From positions 62,001-126,000 of the forward strand of contig CANJMI010000007.1 in NCBI GenBank assembly GCA_947475525.1: a stretch of DNA of 64,000 bases. Reading direction: 5' to 3'. This DNA is from Polyangiaceae bacterium (GTDB taxonomy: Bacteria > Myxococcota_A > Polyangia > Polyangiales > Polyangiaceae). Under the pieces are notes generated by a model. That model saw only the letters and a program-made list of their open reading frames with translations. It was not told the DNA's origin and ran no database searches. A program made the position numbers and the translations under genes. Each line of letters starts with the position of its first letter. Within the stretch, counting starts at the first letter, position 1. This document shows positions 26,272 to 41,282 of the stretch, piece after piece.

Positions 26272-26583
26272 TCAGTGCGCGGGCATCGCGGGCATCGCGG
26301 GGATCCCCGACATTCCCACCTTCATGGCGCAGGCCGCCGCCTTGGTGGCCGACTCGGCCATCTGTTTCACCTCGCCGTCGGAAGGCGTGAGCTTCTTGTC
26401 GGCAAACTTCTTCGTCGCGTCCATAAGGGCGTTGGCCGCGGCGAGGGTGCAGGCGACGTCCTTGCATGCGCACACGGACTTCTCGTAGTCCTCGTGGGCT
26501 TTGACCAACTCGGCTGCATTGCTGCAGCCCACGGTGCCGAGGAAAAGACAGACCAATCCAGACAAAATTAGCGAACGATTCAT
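26272..26583 (-). CDS. Small Cys-rich lipoprotein
   Basis: 103 residues. MNRSLILSGLVCLFLGTVGC is a clear lipoprotein signal. The mature part is helical with four cysteines (VCACKDVACTL, AACAMKV), which suggests two disulfides in a helical hairpin, and it ends with a Met/Pro-rich tail GIPAMPAMPAH encoded by an imperfect repeat. The function is unknown; similar small lipoproteins are common in Myxococcota. It converges on the gingipain-like gene; a 165-base gap between them holds no gene that I can see. Confidence 0.65.
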   Translation of the reverse strand: MNRSLILSGLVCLFLGTVGCSNAAELVKAHEDYEKSVCACKDVACTLAAANALMDATKKFADKKLTPSDGEVKQMAESATKAAACAMKVGMSGIPAMPAMPAH

Positions 26584-27023
26584 AACGGATCCTCACCCTT
26601 TAATTGCGTTGGAGGCAACGTGCCTCGCGTGGCGCGCCCTGCCCTCCACTCCGGGGCCGCAAGCCGCAAAGATCCACGCGGCCGGAGTGTTGACACAATC
26701 GCAGACGGTACACAAACGATTGTCGCGACGGTCCGCGGGCTCGGTGGTCTATTTGTCGGAACTCAATTCAAAATTCGTGTCGAGCTTTAAACGCTGCATT
26801 CGGCGATTCGAAACACGGAGACTTCTCCGTCCACCGGTGTGCCGCGCGACGTGCTCGTTGCGTTCGACGAAGCCTTCGTGTGCCCGGCTCGCTGAAGCCG
26901 CGGCACGCGTCGTCGATGAGGGGCTCGACTATCCGTGCACGCAGACGCGCACACGCAAGCGCTGAAGCCTGTCACACTGACGAACCCCTGAGGCGCGTCC
27001 GGGAACGATTCGGGGAACCGTTG
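26584..27023. other. 440-base gene-poor region with pseudogene tail
   Basis: The first 300 bases have no supportable gene. TTGACA at 26690-26695 could be a -35 box but lacks a good -10. The arms ACAATCG (26695) and CGATTGT flank it as a loose inverted repeat. A short AT-rich stretch (about 26748-26800) is unusual for the window. The end of the region holds the decayed gene tail described separately. An open frame here on the plus strand shows no coding-like composition. Confidence 0.55.
26905..26991 (+). pseudogene. Decayed copy of the gingipain-like gene 3' end
   Basis: Read in one frame, 26962-26991 encodes LKPVTLTNP then stop, against LKPIKLTSP then stop at the end of the gene at 24478-26106. 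Upstream bases keep an alignable VVD-GLD and then lose frame through an insertion. The sequence after the stop (TGAGGCGCG) also matches. The rest of the copy is not recognisable. This suggests an old tandem duplication. Confidence 0.55.
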
Positions 27024-27096
27024 AGCGGGAGACGGGATTCGAACCCGCGACCCTCAGCTTGGGAAGCTGATGCTCTACCAACTGAGCTACTCCCGC
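27024..27096 (-). tRNA. tRNA-Gly (anticodon CCC)
   Basis: Full cloverleaf on the minus strand. Acceptor GCGGGAG pairs with CTCCCGC; D-arm GCTCAGTTGGTAGAGC; anticodon stem TCAGC/GCTGA with loop TTCCCAA (anticodon CCC); T-arm GCGGGTTCGAATCCCGT-type. No CCA is encoded. A short open frame over it, with the typical AQLVEHQLPKLRVAGSNPVS text, is a tRNA shadow. Confidence 0.97.
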
Positions 27097-27241
27097 AAAG
27101 AGTGAGAAGCACTTAGCGCTGCGGGGCGGAGTTGGCAAGTGGATCACTCTCGGTCGAGAGCACGCGAACCGAGAGGCGGCAGAGCGTCGCTGCGTGGCGG
27201 TGTGTTCACACGCGCCGCGGGCCCTGCTAGAAGGAGCGCCC

Positions 27242-27466
27242 ATGTCGGCAGCACAACGGATTCAGTCGGTTTGCGAGTGTCAGGCGCTCCTCGAGGCCGA
27301 GCTCGATGAGCAAGGGCTCGTCCTCCACGGCTGGGCACGTCGACCAGGCGGAGCCAAAGAACGCGCCCCCGCGAACAGCGTTGGTCACGGCGAGCGGTTC
27401 GATGTGGCGTGGCAATGCCCGCTCTGCGGACGCAACACGTTGCGTTCGTTTCACAGCGCGAAGTGA
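27242..27466 (+). CDS. Small protein with two Cys pairs
   Basis: 74 residues. ATG 27242 is preceded by AAGGAG six bases away. Two cysteine pairs (VCECQ and WQCPLCGRN) suggest a zinc-binding site. The rest is a short helix (RIQSVCECQALLEAELDEQG) and a Trp/His strand. No signal is present. The family is not recognised; the role may be structural or regulatory. A gap of 82 bases separates it from the exported protein gene. Confidence 0.6.
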   Translation: MSAAQRIQSVCECQALLEAELDEQGLVLHGWARRPGGAKERAPANSVGHGERFDVAWQCPLCGRNTLRSFHSAK

Positions 27467-27548
27467 GCGACGCTGCGCGAGCGATCGCGATCAAACCTGG
27501 GCTCGCACGGCGCGACCCGAAGCTTCACGGCGTGGTATCATCAACGGG

Positions 27549-28136
27549 ATGCGAAGGCTTATCGCCCTCTCCGTAGCCGCGTGCGTCTTCGTCACGCCGC
27601 CGTCTGCGCCGTCCTTGTCACCGGCTTCGGCAGACGCCGCGGTGTCCGTTGCGTACACCCTTGAAAAACTGACAGCGGAGTCCTCCACCGTCGTCGTCGC
27701 GAAGGCCATCGAACAGCGCAGCGAGTGGCTGCAGCTCGCGGGTAGCCGCCGCATCGTCACGCTGACGAAGCTTCACGTCGGTGAAACCGTTGTCGGCGAC
27801 GCCTCGGGTGAGGTGTGGGTGCGCACGCTCGGCGGGATCGTCGGCCGCACGGGTCAGCAAGTCTCCGGTGAGGCCACGCTCGTACTCGAAGAAAAGGCGC
27901 TCATTTTCCTCACTCGCGCGACCGATGGCGCGTGGGTCGTGACCGGCATGGGTCAAGGCCATTACCCCGTGAGGCTGATCGATCGTGGTACCGGTTCGCC
28001 CGTGCCGCTACTCGCCGCGAGCCCCCAGGTCGGCACGTTGCTCGGACGCAACGCACGCGAGACGCTGGCCCAAGCGCGGCTCGTCGGCAAACCGGTCGCC
28101 GACGCCATCGCCGCAATTCGTGCCGTGAAGCGCTGA
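27549..28136 (+). CDS. Exported hypothetical protein paired with matrixin
   Basis: 195 residues. ATG 27549 opens a Sec signal (MRRLIALSVAACVFVTPPSA). The mature part is a beta-rich domain with KLHVGETVVGDASGEVWVRT and TLVLEEKALIFLTR, a layout seen next to matrixin genes in Myxococcota. Earlier in-frame codons from 27306 lack the signal and are excluded. The gene is followed after only four bases by the protease gene. It could be an inhibitor, chaperone or substrate of that protease, but this is inference. Confidence 0.7.
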   Translation: MRRLIALSVAACVFVTPPSAPSLSPASADAAVSVAYTLEKLTAESSTVVVAKAIEQRSEWLQLAGSRRIVTLTKLHVGETVVGDASGEVWVRTLGGIVGRTGQQVSGEATLVLEEKALIFLTRATDGAWVVTGMGQGHYPVRLIDRGTGSPVPLLAASPQVGTLLGRNARETLAQARLVGKPVADAIAAIRAVKR

Positions 28137-28140
28137 GCGC

Positions 28141-29022
28141 ATGACGGAACTCGGCACTCGGCTCGCGGCCCTCTTCGCATTGGGTACGCTCACCCTCGCA
28201 GCTTCGCCGGCGCTTGCGTATTGCCAGACCACCCTCTGCGCGAACGACACGAGCGGCGTCACCTGCGCCCCCGCGCAAGCAGGCGACTGCGGCACGCCGA
28301 TGCGATGGCACCAAGGCTGCTTCGGTTACGCAATCGCACAACGGGCGTCCGAACGAGTGCCCTACGACAGCCTCGCGAAAGCCATGGCGGCGGCAGCGGC
28401 GGCGTGGATGGGCTCGGACTGCGGAGCTGGCGCAGAGCCCGGCCTTGCCATCATCGACCTCGGCGCCGTCGCTTGTGACCAGAAAGAGTACAACCAGATG
28501 AGCGGCAACGCGAACATCGTCCTCGTGCACGACGCGGCCTGGCCGTACAGCGGAGCCGGCAACACCCTCGCGCTGACGACGGTCACATTCGACCTCGACT
28601 CGGGCGCGATCTTCGATGCCGATCTCGAACTCAACGGGACGCTCGCGCTGTCGACAAGCGACACCGACGTGCAGTTCGACCTCGAGTCCATCGTCACGCA
28701 CGAGGTGGGCCACATGCTCGGGCTCGCCCACAGCGAGGCTCCCGAATCGACGATGGTCATCGCGTATCAAGCCGGTGACACGCAGCTTCGGACGCTCGCC
28801 GCGGACGACCAGAGCGGCGTCTGCGAAACCTACCCGCCCGCCGACGTCTCCGCCTGCGACCCGACCCCGCGCCGTGGCTTCGCGACCGTGTGCGACCCAC
28901 CACCTCCAGAGGAAGGCGGATGCGACTGCAGCACCGCGGCGCCTGCAGGGATGCCAGCCCGAGGCCTGAGCGTGCTCGCACTCGTTGGATGCATTCTCGG
29001 CCGGCGAGTGTGGCGACAATGA
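28141..29022 (+). CDS. Matrixin (M10A) metalloprotease with MYXO-CTERM-like tail
   Basis: 293 residues. A Sec signal ends ASPALA. The zinc site is HEVGHMLGLAH (H187, H191, H197), followed by the Met-turn ESTMVI, a canonical metzincin. The C-terminus has CDCSTAAPAG, then a hydrophobic stretch (LSVLALVGCILG) and a basic end (RRVWRQ). This resembles the MYXO-CTERM sorting signal, so the enzyme is probably anchored at the cell surface after processing. Its stop overlaps the rnd start (ATGA). Many cysteines in the N-terminal part (YCQTTLCAND, TCAPAQAGDC) would form disulfides. Confidence 0.92.
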   Translation: MTELGTRLAALFALGTLTLAASPALAYCQTTLCANDTSGVTCAPAQAGDCGTPMRWHQGCFGYAIAQRASERVPYDSLAKAMAAAAAAWMGSDCGAGAEPGLAIIDLGAVACDQKEYNQMSGNANIVLVHDAAWPYSGAGNTLALTTVTFDLDSGAIFDADLELNGTLALSTSDTDVQFDLESIVTHEVGHMLGLAHSEAPESTMVIAYQAGDTQLRTLAADDQSGVCETYPPADVSACDPTPRRGFATVCDPPPPEEGGCDCSTAAPAGMPARGLSVLALVGCILGRRVWRQ

Positions 29023-30182
29023 ACGACGTCGATCTCGTGACCGCGCAGGCGCAACTTGGCGACCTCGCGCGCGAGCTAAACGAAGCCGAGTCCATCGCCG
29101 TCGACGTGGAGGCGGATGGGCTCTTCAAGTACCGCGCGAAGCTGTGCGTCCTTCAACTCGCATGGAAACGCGGAGATTCGCTCGCAATCGCGATCATCGA
29201 CCCGTTCACCATCGACCTGGCCCCGCTCGGCCCGGCGCTCTCTCGAAGCGGACCCGTCAAGGTGCTGCACGATCTGACCTTCGACGCCCGCATGCTCGCG
29301 GATGCGGGGATTCCTATCGACAACGTCCGCGACACGTCGGTAGCCGCGCGCTTCCTCGCCGAGCAAGCGACGGGCCTCGCGCGGATGGTGCACAGCCGTC
29401 TTGGCATCGAGCTCGCCAAAGATCTGCAAGATCACGATTGGTCGCAGCGACCGTTCTCGCCCTCGCAGGTTGAGTACCTCGCCGCCGACGTTCGCTACCT
29501 ACTCGCACTCGACGCGATTCTCTCAGATGAGGCCGCGAACCACGGCATTGCGGAAGAAGTCCGACTCGAATGCGATTACAAACTCGGCAGCGCCCTTCGT
29601 CCGCCACGGGACGAGCGCCCGCTCCACGCGCGCATCAAAGGTTACGGAGAGCTCGACCCCGTTGGACGCTCGGTGCTCCGCAGGCTCGTCGAGACACGCG
29701 AACGCCTCGCCGAAGCGGCCGACGTCCCACCGTTCCGAATCGTGCGCAACGACGTGCTCGTCGAGCTTTCGCGGTGCAGGCCGACGCAAGAGCACGACCT
29801 TCGACGCGGCTTCGGTCGTGACCGCGCAGCGCGGCATTCCATCTTGTGGCACGAAGCAATCCAGGCCGGACTCGCGGATGAACCTGAGCCCAAGTTGCCA
29901 CCGCCCACGCCGCCGCCGGACCTCAGCGCGCGACGTGCACTCGACCGAACGCTCAGCACGTGGCGACGAGAGCGTGCCGACGAGCGCGGCGTCGATCCGC
30001 AAGTCGTCGTGCCCGGCCATTGCATGGAAGGCGTAACCGCGGCGCTCCTCGAGAATGGGGCGAACGGGACCGACCTTTCGCAAGGCTTGCTCGCGATCGA
30101 TGGCTTCGGCGTATGCCGCGTCGAGCGTTACGCCGAATCGTTGAGCGGCCTACTCTCAGCCGCCGGGAGCCGCAGCCACTAG
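29019..30182 (+). CDS. rnd: Ribonuclease D
   Basis: 387 residues. The ATG overlaps the protease stop. The exonuclease domain has the DEDD landmarks [17 protein letters not shown] and [16 protein letters not shown] (Exo III, Y and D). Two HRDC domains follow (about residues 205-285 and 300-385). It trims structured RNA 3' ends such as tRNA precursors in the cytoplasm. Coupling to a secreted protease is odd and may be incidental. Its last 27 bases overlap bioB on the other strand. Confidence 0.93.
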   Translation: MNDVDLVTAQAQLGDLARELNEAESIAVDVEADGLFKYRAKLCVLQLAWKRGDSLAIAIIDPFTIDLAPLGPALSRSGPVKVLHDLTFDARMLADAGIPIDNVRDTSVAARFLAEQATGLARMVHSRLGIELAKDLQDHDWSQRPFSPSQVEYLAADVRYLLALDAILSDEAANHGIAEEVRLECDYKLGSALRPPRDERPLHARIKGYGELDPVGRSVLRRLVETRERLAEAADVPPFRIVRNDVLVELSRCRPTQEHDLRRGFGRDRAARHSILWHEAIQAGLADEPEPKLPPPTPPPDLSARRALDRTLSTWRRERADERGVDPQVVVPGHCMEGVTAALLENGANGTDLSQGLLAIDGFGVCRVERYAESLSGLLSAAGSRSH

Positions 30183-31112
30183 CCCCGCGGCTTCGATGAG
30201 GCCGCGATCCTCGCTCACGTCCGGGTTCGGCGTCGTCAGGAGGCGGTCGCCGTAGAAGATTGAGTTTGCGCCAGCATAAAGGCACAAAAGCTGCGCTTCA
30301 CGCGCGAGCTCCGTGCGGCCCGCGGACAGGCGAACCTTCGCCGCCGGCATCAAAATACGAGCCGTTGCAATCATCCGCACGAGCTCGAGCGGCTCGATCG
30401 GCGGCAGCGCCTCGAGCGGCGTGCCCGCGACACGAACGAGCGCGTTGACGGGAACACTCTCGGGATGCGGCGAGAAGCGCGCGAGCTCGACCAGCATCGC
30501 GCAGCGATCCCGAATGCTCTCTCCCATGCCGATGATGCCGCCCGAACACACCGTGATGCCCGCACTCCGAACGGCGCGAAGCGTCGCCAGCCGGTCGTCG
30601 TAGACGCGGGTCTTGATGATCGAGCGGTAATTCTCGCGCGAGGTGTCGAGGTTGTGGTTGTAGGCGTCGAGCCCCGCTTCTTTCAAGCGATGCGCCTGAG
30701 CCTCGGTCACCATACCGAGCGTGCAGCAAGCCTCGAGCCCGCGCGCCTTCACGCCGCGCACCATCTCGAGCACCTTGTCGAACTCGGGACCGTCCTTTAC
30801 TTGGCGCCACGCGGCGCCCATGCAGAACCGGGTCGAGCCAACCTCGCGCGCGCGGTCGGCGGCCTCGAGCACCGCGTCGACGTCGAGCATGGCGTCGCGC
30901 CCTACCTCGGTTTCGTAGTGGGCCGACTGCGGACAATACGCGCAATCTTCCGGACAACCGCCGGTCTTCACGCTGAGCAGCGTGCAGAGCTGCACTTCGT
31001 TTTTTGGATGCGCGATTGTGTGCACCGCGCGCGCGCGATCGATGAGCTCGAAGAGAGGGGCATCGTGGATCGCAACCGCTTCTTCGATCGTCCAGTCGTA
31101 ACGCGTCGTCAT
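30156..31112 (-). CDS. bioB: Biotin synthase
   Basis: 318 residues. A radical SAM enzyme that inserts sulfur into dethiobiotin. The SAM-binding cluster ligands are C53, C57 and C60 ([13 protein letters not shown]). Further conserved residues sit in GAAWRQ, NHNLDTS and GIIGMGE, and the [2Fe-2S] ligands include Cys in ACCTLGM and ITVCSGG. ATG 31112 has GGGAG seven bases upstream; a TTG two codons earlier is in frame. It begins two bases after the pilT stop, so the two share a transcript. No other biotin gene is in the window. Confidence 0.96.
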   Translation of the reverse strand: MTTRYDWTIEEAVAIHDAPLFELIDRARAVHTIAHPKNEVQLCTLLSVKTGGCPEDCAYCPQSAHYETEVGRDAMLDVDAVLEAADRAREVGSTRFCMGAAWRQVKDGPEFDKVLEMVRGVKARGLEACCTLGMVTEAQAHRLKEAGLDAYNHNLDTSRENYRSIIKTRVYDDRLATLRAVRSAGITVCSGGIIGMGESIRDRCAMLVELARFSPHPESVPVNALVRVAGTPLEALPPIEPLELVRMIATARILMPAAKVRLSAGRTELAREAQLLCLYAGANSIFYGDRLLTTPNPDVSEDRGLIEAAGLVAAAPGG

Positions 31113-31114
31113 CG

Positions 31115-32167
31115 TCAACTCCCGTGTTGGCTCGCCGTTTCCTTCGTAATCGAGCCTCGCTGCATAAGCTCGCGAAAAGACATCTGAAACGTCTGCATGC
31201 CGTACGGTGTGACGCCCCGCTCCATCAGCTCTTTCAACGGGGGGTTTTGCTCCGGGCGCTTCAGCGCCTCGCGGACCGTGCCGGTGACGACGAGCACCTC
31301 GACCGCTGGAACGACGCCCCCGCCGACCTTCGGGACGAGCCGCTGGGCCACAATGCCTTGGAGGCAGTCACCTAGGCGCTCTCGCAGTTCACCCGGGTTG
31401 TCGGACAAAGCCAGCATGCGATTCAGCGTTCGCGCGACATTCGGAGTGTGGAGCGTCGAGAGGACGAGGTGACCTGTTTCGGCGGCTTGGACGACGATGT
31501 CCATCGACTCGGCATCGCGGATCTCTCCTACGACAATCACATCGGGGTCCTGGCGTAGCGACGCCCGCAGTGCCGCCGCGAAACTCGGCGTATCGATGCC
31601 GACCTCCCGTTGGCTCACGCACGAGCGCAGGTCCGTGTGTATGAACTCGATCGGGTCTTCAATCGTGACGATGTGATGAGCGTGGGTAGCGTTGAGCTCA
31701 TGGACCATCGCGGCGAGCGTGGTGCTCTTGCCGTTGCCCGCCGCCCCAACGACGAGCACAAGACCTCGCGGACGCCGCGCAAGCTCGCGCACCGCCGGAG
31801 GCAAGCCGAGCGCTTCGAGGGATGGGATCTCCAATGGAATCACTCGCAGAACGACCGATAGGCAGCTTCGTTGACGGAAGATGTTCACGCGGAACCGGCC
31901 GACGCCCGCGACCGTGTAAGCGCCGTCGAACTCGCGAATCGAATCGATGACCGCCGCGTCAACGCCTCCGCCGAGCAGCACCCCCGCCGCAGCCTCGGTG
32001 TCCTGCGGCATCAGCCGCTCGGTCTTGAAGTACGCTATTTCGGAAGCGACACGCACCCCAGGTGGCTGCCCGACCTTCAGGTGAACGTCGCTCGCACCCG
32101 CGGCGATGGCCTTCCGCAGAAGCTGGTGAAGGTACTCTTCCGCAGCAAACACACTGATGGAGGACAC
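31115..32167 (-). CDS. pilT: PilT-type pilus retraction ATPase
   Basis: 350 residues. Secretion/twitching ATPase family. Walker A is GAAGNGKST (141-149), Asp box [10 protein letters not shown], Walker [11 protein letters not shown], His box [13 protein letters not shown]. It would power retraction of type IV pili at the inner membrane. The N-terminal domain shows [12 protein letters not shown]. The genome context is unusual: it is not next to pilus assembly genes but upstream of bioB. The four prepilins of this window lie 20 kb away. Confidence 0.92.
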   Translation of the reverse strand: MSSISVFAAEEYLHQLLRKAIAAGASDVHLKVGQPPGVRVASEIAYFKTERLMPQDTEAAAGVLLGGGVDAAVIDSIREFDGAYTVAGVGRFRVNIFRQRSCLSVVLRVIPLEIPSLEALGLPPAVRELARRPRGLVLVVGAAGNGKSTTLAAMVHELNATHAHHIVTIEDPIEFIHTDLRSCVSQREVGIDTPSFAAALRASLRQDPDVIVVGEIRDAESMDIVVQAAETGHLVLSTLHTPNVARTLNRMLALSDNPGELRERLGDCLQGIVAQRLVPKVGGGVVPAVEVLVVTGTVREALKRPEQNPPLKELMERGVTPYGMQTFQMSFRELMQRGSITKETASQHGS

Positions 32168-32230
32168 CTCACGGATCTATCACGCCCGACGGGGACGAAC
32201 GCGCGAACTCACGCTCCACGTCGAGAGGAC

Positions 32231-32890
32231 TCAGGGCGGGGGCGCGGAGCTCGACGACGGTGCCCCACTCGCGGGCAACCTCGGCGCGAGCACGCTTGGC
32301 GGGGCGACACCGTTCCTAACGAATCCATTGAGGGCCGACTGCGCCACTGCACGGAGGGCAGCGTCCTCCGCCGTGTCGCCCGCAAGCTCGCGAAGGTTTG
32401 CGACGCATGCGGCTAGGCTCTCGGGCGCGAGCCGTTCGGTGCGCGAGGGCCGACGATTGGCGACGATGCGAATCACGCCGAGCACATCCAGCCTGTCTGT
32501 CCGCCTGCGCTCTCGGGAAAGCCCAGCGAGCCCGCCGAGCACCACCTCGACGTCTTCCGCATAGGCGAGCGCAAGCAACGCCGTGGTGTGCCCGGGGCGA
32601 CCGCTCACCGCGAGACTGAAGAGCTCCGTGGCGCGATGCGCCTCGCAAATGCGCGACAACGCGAGCGGCTCGCGAGCCCAAGGATCGATAGGCGCCAGCG
32701 TGCTACCGGCCGCATCCGACGACGAGCTCGCGTTCGGGTGCGGGCCACTCTCAGTGCCCGTCGCGTCGTGTACGGAAGTGTCGCCGCCGCAAGAGTCGCA
32801 TGCGCCAACGAGCAGCGAGCCTGCCACGAGCGAGAGCGCTACGAACGCGGACAGCGAAGACTTAGTGGGCGGATGATCAGGCGAAGTCAT
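32231..32890 (-). CDS. Hypothetical lipoprotein
   Basis: 219 residues. ATG 32890 opens a signal with lipobox LLVGAC. The longer frame upstream of that is antisense to the next gene. The mature part has a Ser/Asp-rich linker and an all-helical domain with SRICEAHRATELFSLAVS and LAACVANLRELAGDTAEDAA, resembling HEAT/TPR-like helices. C-terminal tail is Pro/Ser rich. Its first 14 bases overlap the end of the epimerase gene. No function recognised. Confidence 0.6.
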   Translation of the reverse strand: MTSPDHPPTKSSLSAFVALSLVAGSLLVGACDSCGGDTSVHDATGTESGPHPNASSSSDAAGSTLAPIDPWAREPLALSRICEAHRATELFSLAVSGRPGHTTALLALAYAEDVEVVLGGLAGLSRERRRTDRLDVLGVIRIVANRRPSRTERLAPESLAACVANLRELAGDTAEDAALRAVAQSALNGFVRNGVAPPSVLAPRLPASGAPSSSSAPPP

Positions 32891-33815
32891 CGACGGCCCG
32901 AACCGTGGCTGCGAGATCGTGAGCGGGGCGGTAACCGAGCTGCGTGTGCGCCCGCCTGTCGTCCACCATGCAGACGTAGCGGATGAAGTCGAGTTCGGGA
33001 GATGGAAACGAGGTCGCACCGAGGCGCCAGAGTCGTTCGAGCGCGCGACGAAACAAAAAGTGCGGAACTGGAAGTCGGGCGCGACCCGCAAGCTCGATGG
33101 CGTGAGACACGGGCGACGGTGGCGGACCGGCGAGGTTGAACACTCCGCGCGCCGAGCTGCGCAGCGCGAGCAGAATGGCAGAGACCAAGTCATCCACGTG
33201 CAAAAGCTGAATCATCGGATCGTAGCCGAGCAATGTCGGCACCAGCCGTTGGCGCAGGTAGTTGGACGCGGCGTTGTTCACGGGCCCGACGATGTGAGCC
33301 GGGCGGAAGATCACGGTCTGCGTCTCGGGGCGCTTCCAGAAGAACGATTGCGTCAGCATGTCGAGCTCCACAAGATCGCGGATCGTGCTGAAGGTGGCCG
33401 ACCCTTGCAGCGGCGCATCTTCATCGAGAAATTGCGCGTTGTCCGGACGCGGACCGTAGACGTTGGCGCTGGAAAGAACGATGAGCTTCGAGACGTCGTA
33501 TTGCGCGACGTCGTCCAGCAAGCGTTGAAACGCAGCCACATTCCAGGCGTGGTGCTCGCTGTCGCTGATGCGGGGGTCGTGCATCACTCCGAGATGGATG
33601 ATCGCCGAGGGTCGCTCTTGCCGAATGATGTCGCGGGTCTTCTTCCGGCGGATGTCGACCTGGTAATGGACGATGTCCTTCGGCTTGCCTACGAACGGCC
33701 GGCGGTCGATGCCGATCACGCGGCGCTCACGATGCAGCATCCGCGCGACTCGACGACCGAGTCGGCCGCATATCCCCGTGATCAGAACGGGGCGGTCGAC
33801 GTCGCTTACCTTCAC
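32877..33815 (-). CDS. NAD-dependent epimerase/dehydratase (extended SDR)
   Basis: 312 residues. The Rossmann motif TGICGRLGRRV (G14, G17, G20) and VDIRR mark an extended short-chain dehydrogenase. The active-site region reads SSANVYGPRPDN: Ser and Tyr are present, but the Lys of YxxxK is not (the position is Pro), so the catalytic chemistry may differ. RPAHIVGP and LLHVDDLVSAILLAL are typical of sugar-nucleotide epimerases. GTG 33815 was chosen because the longer frame is antisense to the acyltransferase. It is divergent from that gene with 39 bases between. Substrate unknown. Confidence 0.8.
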   Translation of the reverse strand: MKVSDVDRPVLITGICGRLGRRVARMLHRERRVIGIDRRPFVGKPKDIVHYQVDIRRKKTRDIIRQERPSAIIHLGVMHDPRISDSEHHAWNVAAFQRLLDDVAQYDVSKLIVLSSANVYGPRPDNAQFLDEDAPLQGSATFSTIRDLVELDMLTQSFFWKRPETQTVIFRPAHIVGPVNNAASNYLRQRLVPTLLGYDPMIQLLHVDDLVSAILLALRSSARGVFNLAGPPPSPVSHAIELAGRARLPVPHFLFRRALERLWRLGATSFPSPELDFIRYVCMVDDRRAHTQLGYRPAHDLAATVRAVDDFA

Positions 33816-33854
33816 GGGCCGAGGTTGCGCTGCCGGCCACCGTAGCGTCAAGGC

Positions 33855-34811
33855 ATGATAGCGTCCGATGCGATGAAACCGGGACGGGCGTGGTTGAGAT
33901 TTCGCGCCAAAACGAAGCGTTTTATTGAGCGGGACGCCATCCCCGCCGCCGAACGGACCGTCGACGTCGCCCGTCAAGTAGCCGACGAAGCGGCGACCGC
34001 CCTGCTCGGTCGTGACTTCGAGAAGCGGCTTGCACGAGTTCCGTCTCGCACGAGCAGCGGCGCGCTGGACCCGTTCGGATTCGAGCTCAGCACGGCGAAG
34101 TACGCCATCGCCGGAGCCGCGTTCTTGCACCGGGCTTACTTCCGCACCGAGGTGTTCGGTATCGATCGCGTACCCCACGGACGCGTCTTGCTCATCGCCA
34201 ATCACTCGGGACAACTGCCGCTCGACGGGATGGTGGTCGGCGCTGCGATGTTTTTCGATGCAGAGCCGCCACGCGTGATTCGCAGCATGGTCGAGAAGTG
34301 GACGCAGACATTGCCGTTCATCGGCACGTTCTTGCAACGGATTGGGCAAGTCGTTGGAGTGCCCGAGAACGCAAAGCGGTTGCTCCGCCAAGGCGAAGCG
34401 GTGCTCGTCTTTCCGGAAGGTGCCCGCGGGATCTCGAAGCCATGGAGCGAGCGCTACCGGCTGCAAGAGTTCGGGCTCGGGTTCATGCGACTCGCGCTGG
34501 AGACCGACACCCCGATTGTTCCGATTGGCGTGGTCGGCGCCGAGGAGCAATACGTGAACCTCGGCAACTCGGAGTCCCTCGCCAGGATGCTCGGAATGCC
34601 AACGTTTCCATTGGTTCCGCAGTGGTTAATCCCAGGCGGACAGCTGCCCTTGCCGACGAAGTATCGGCTCTACTTCGGGGAGCCACTCGTCTTCGAAGGC
34701 GACCACGACGACGAGGACTCCGTCATCGAAGAGAAGGTCTCGGTGGTGAAGAACGCGATCGCGGAGTTGCTCGCGCGAGGGCTCCGCGAGCGAACGGGTA
34801 TCTTCCGCTAG
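33855..34811 (+). CDS. Lysophospholipid acyltransferase (PlsC-like)
   Basis: 318 residues. Motif I is ANHSGQLPLDG (His and Asp separated by six residues, a variant common in Myxococcota and actinobacteria), motif III FPEGARG and motif IV PIVPIGVVG. The enzyme transfers acyl chains to lysophosphatidate or a related lipid at the inner membrane. An N-terminal basic region (MKPGRAWLRFRAKTKRF) may bind the membrane face. ATG 33855 or 33873 could be the start. Its last four bases overlap the LD-carboxypeptidase on the other strand. Confidence 0.85.
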   Translation: MIASDAMKPGRAWLRFRAKTKRFIERDAIPAAERTVDVARQVADEAATALLGRDFEKRLARVPSRTSSGALDPFGFELSTAKYAIAGAAFLHRAYFRTEVFGIDRVPHGRVLLIANHSGQLPLDGMVVGAAMFFDAEPPRVIRSMVEKWTQTLPFIGTFLQRIGQVVGVPENAKRLLRQGEAVLVFPEGARGISKPWSERYRLQEFGLGFMRLALETDTPIVPIGVVGAEEQYVNLGNSESLARMLGMPTFPLVPQWLIPGGQLPLPTKYRLYFGEPLVFEGDHDDEDSVIEEKVSVVKNAIAELLARGLRERTGIFR

Positions 34812-35718
34812 GACGCCCCCACATCGAGACACGCGACATGGCTCTCGCACACGAGCCGCGCCTGCGCGCCGAAGTGGAGCGGCACGTTGACGACGCCATG
34901 CCCAGCCGGCACGCCCGACGCGATGGGCTTGCCGAGCGGACCTAAAACGTCGCGGACCACATCGACGACGGACACGGCGTCACGCCCGGGTTCACAATCG
35001 GTGAACTCACCCAACACAAAGGCCGCGGCGCCATCGAGGTGCCCGCCACTGCGCAAGGTCGTGAGCATGCGGTCGATTCGGTAGGGACGCTCGGTGACAT
35101 CTTCCAAAAAGAGGATGCCGCCCTCGGGCAGCCGCAGGCGTCCGGCCGTCGCGCACGCGTGGACGAGCGTGAGATTGCCGCCGCAGAGCCTGCCACTCGC
35201 GCGGCCGGCGGCATGGGCTACGAGCCCTTCGAACGTGCGGCGGCGGCCAGGGTGCTCGAGGGCGTCGATGAACGAATCCCGAGTGGCGGCGTCCGCTCGC
35301 CCGAGTGCCGTGACGTTCGGCCCGTGAAGCGACACCACGCCGACCGCGTGCGCTTCAACGTGCAGCGCGGTCACGTCGGAAAATCCGACGATCCAACGAG
35401 GCGATGCGCGCAAAACCGACCAGTCGATCTCGTGCATGAAGCGCGACGCCCCGTAGCCCCCGCGGGCGCAGACGACAGCCGCGATCCCGGGCTCGGCGAG
35501 CGCCGCGGCGAGCTCATCCCGGCGGCGCGAATCGCTGCCCGCTAAGTAGCCACGGGCCTCGAAAATACCGCGGTCGAAGCGCACGTCGTAACGCTCCGAG
35601 AGCCAACCGAGCCCGCGCCAGACGAGCCGCGAGTCGAATGGACCCGAAGGCGCGATCACCCGAATCGCCGAGCCCTTTGCGAGTGGCGGTGGCGCGAGCC
35701 ACGCGAACGATGCCGCGC

Positions 35719-35722
<4 letters not shown>
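34808..35722 (-). CDS. ldcA: LD-carboxypeptidase (peptidase S66)
   Basis: 304 residues. Cleaves the D-Ala from L-D linked tetrapeptides during murein recycling, in the cytoplasm. The catalytic triad is visible: S115 (GFSDVTAL), E207 (ILFLEDVTE) and H275 (PAGHGVV). No signal peptide. The start overlaps the stop of the giant TPR gene by four bases, so the two are coupled. Full-length compared with the family. Confidence 0.92.
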
Positions 35723-41229
<5,507 letters not shown>

Positions 41230-41282
41230 ACGATTTGCCCGCGAGTCTACACGGGGACCACCGCTCCGTACAGCCCGACCGC

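Noticed and set aside
26929-27243. Short minus-strand frame over the tRNA-Gly
   Set aside because: Typical tRNA shadow frame; the tRNA fold explains the sequence.
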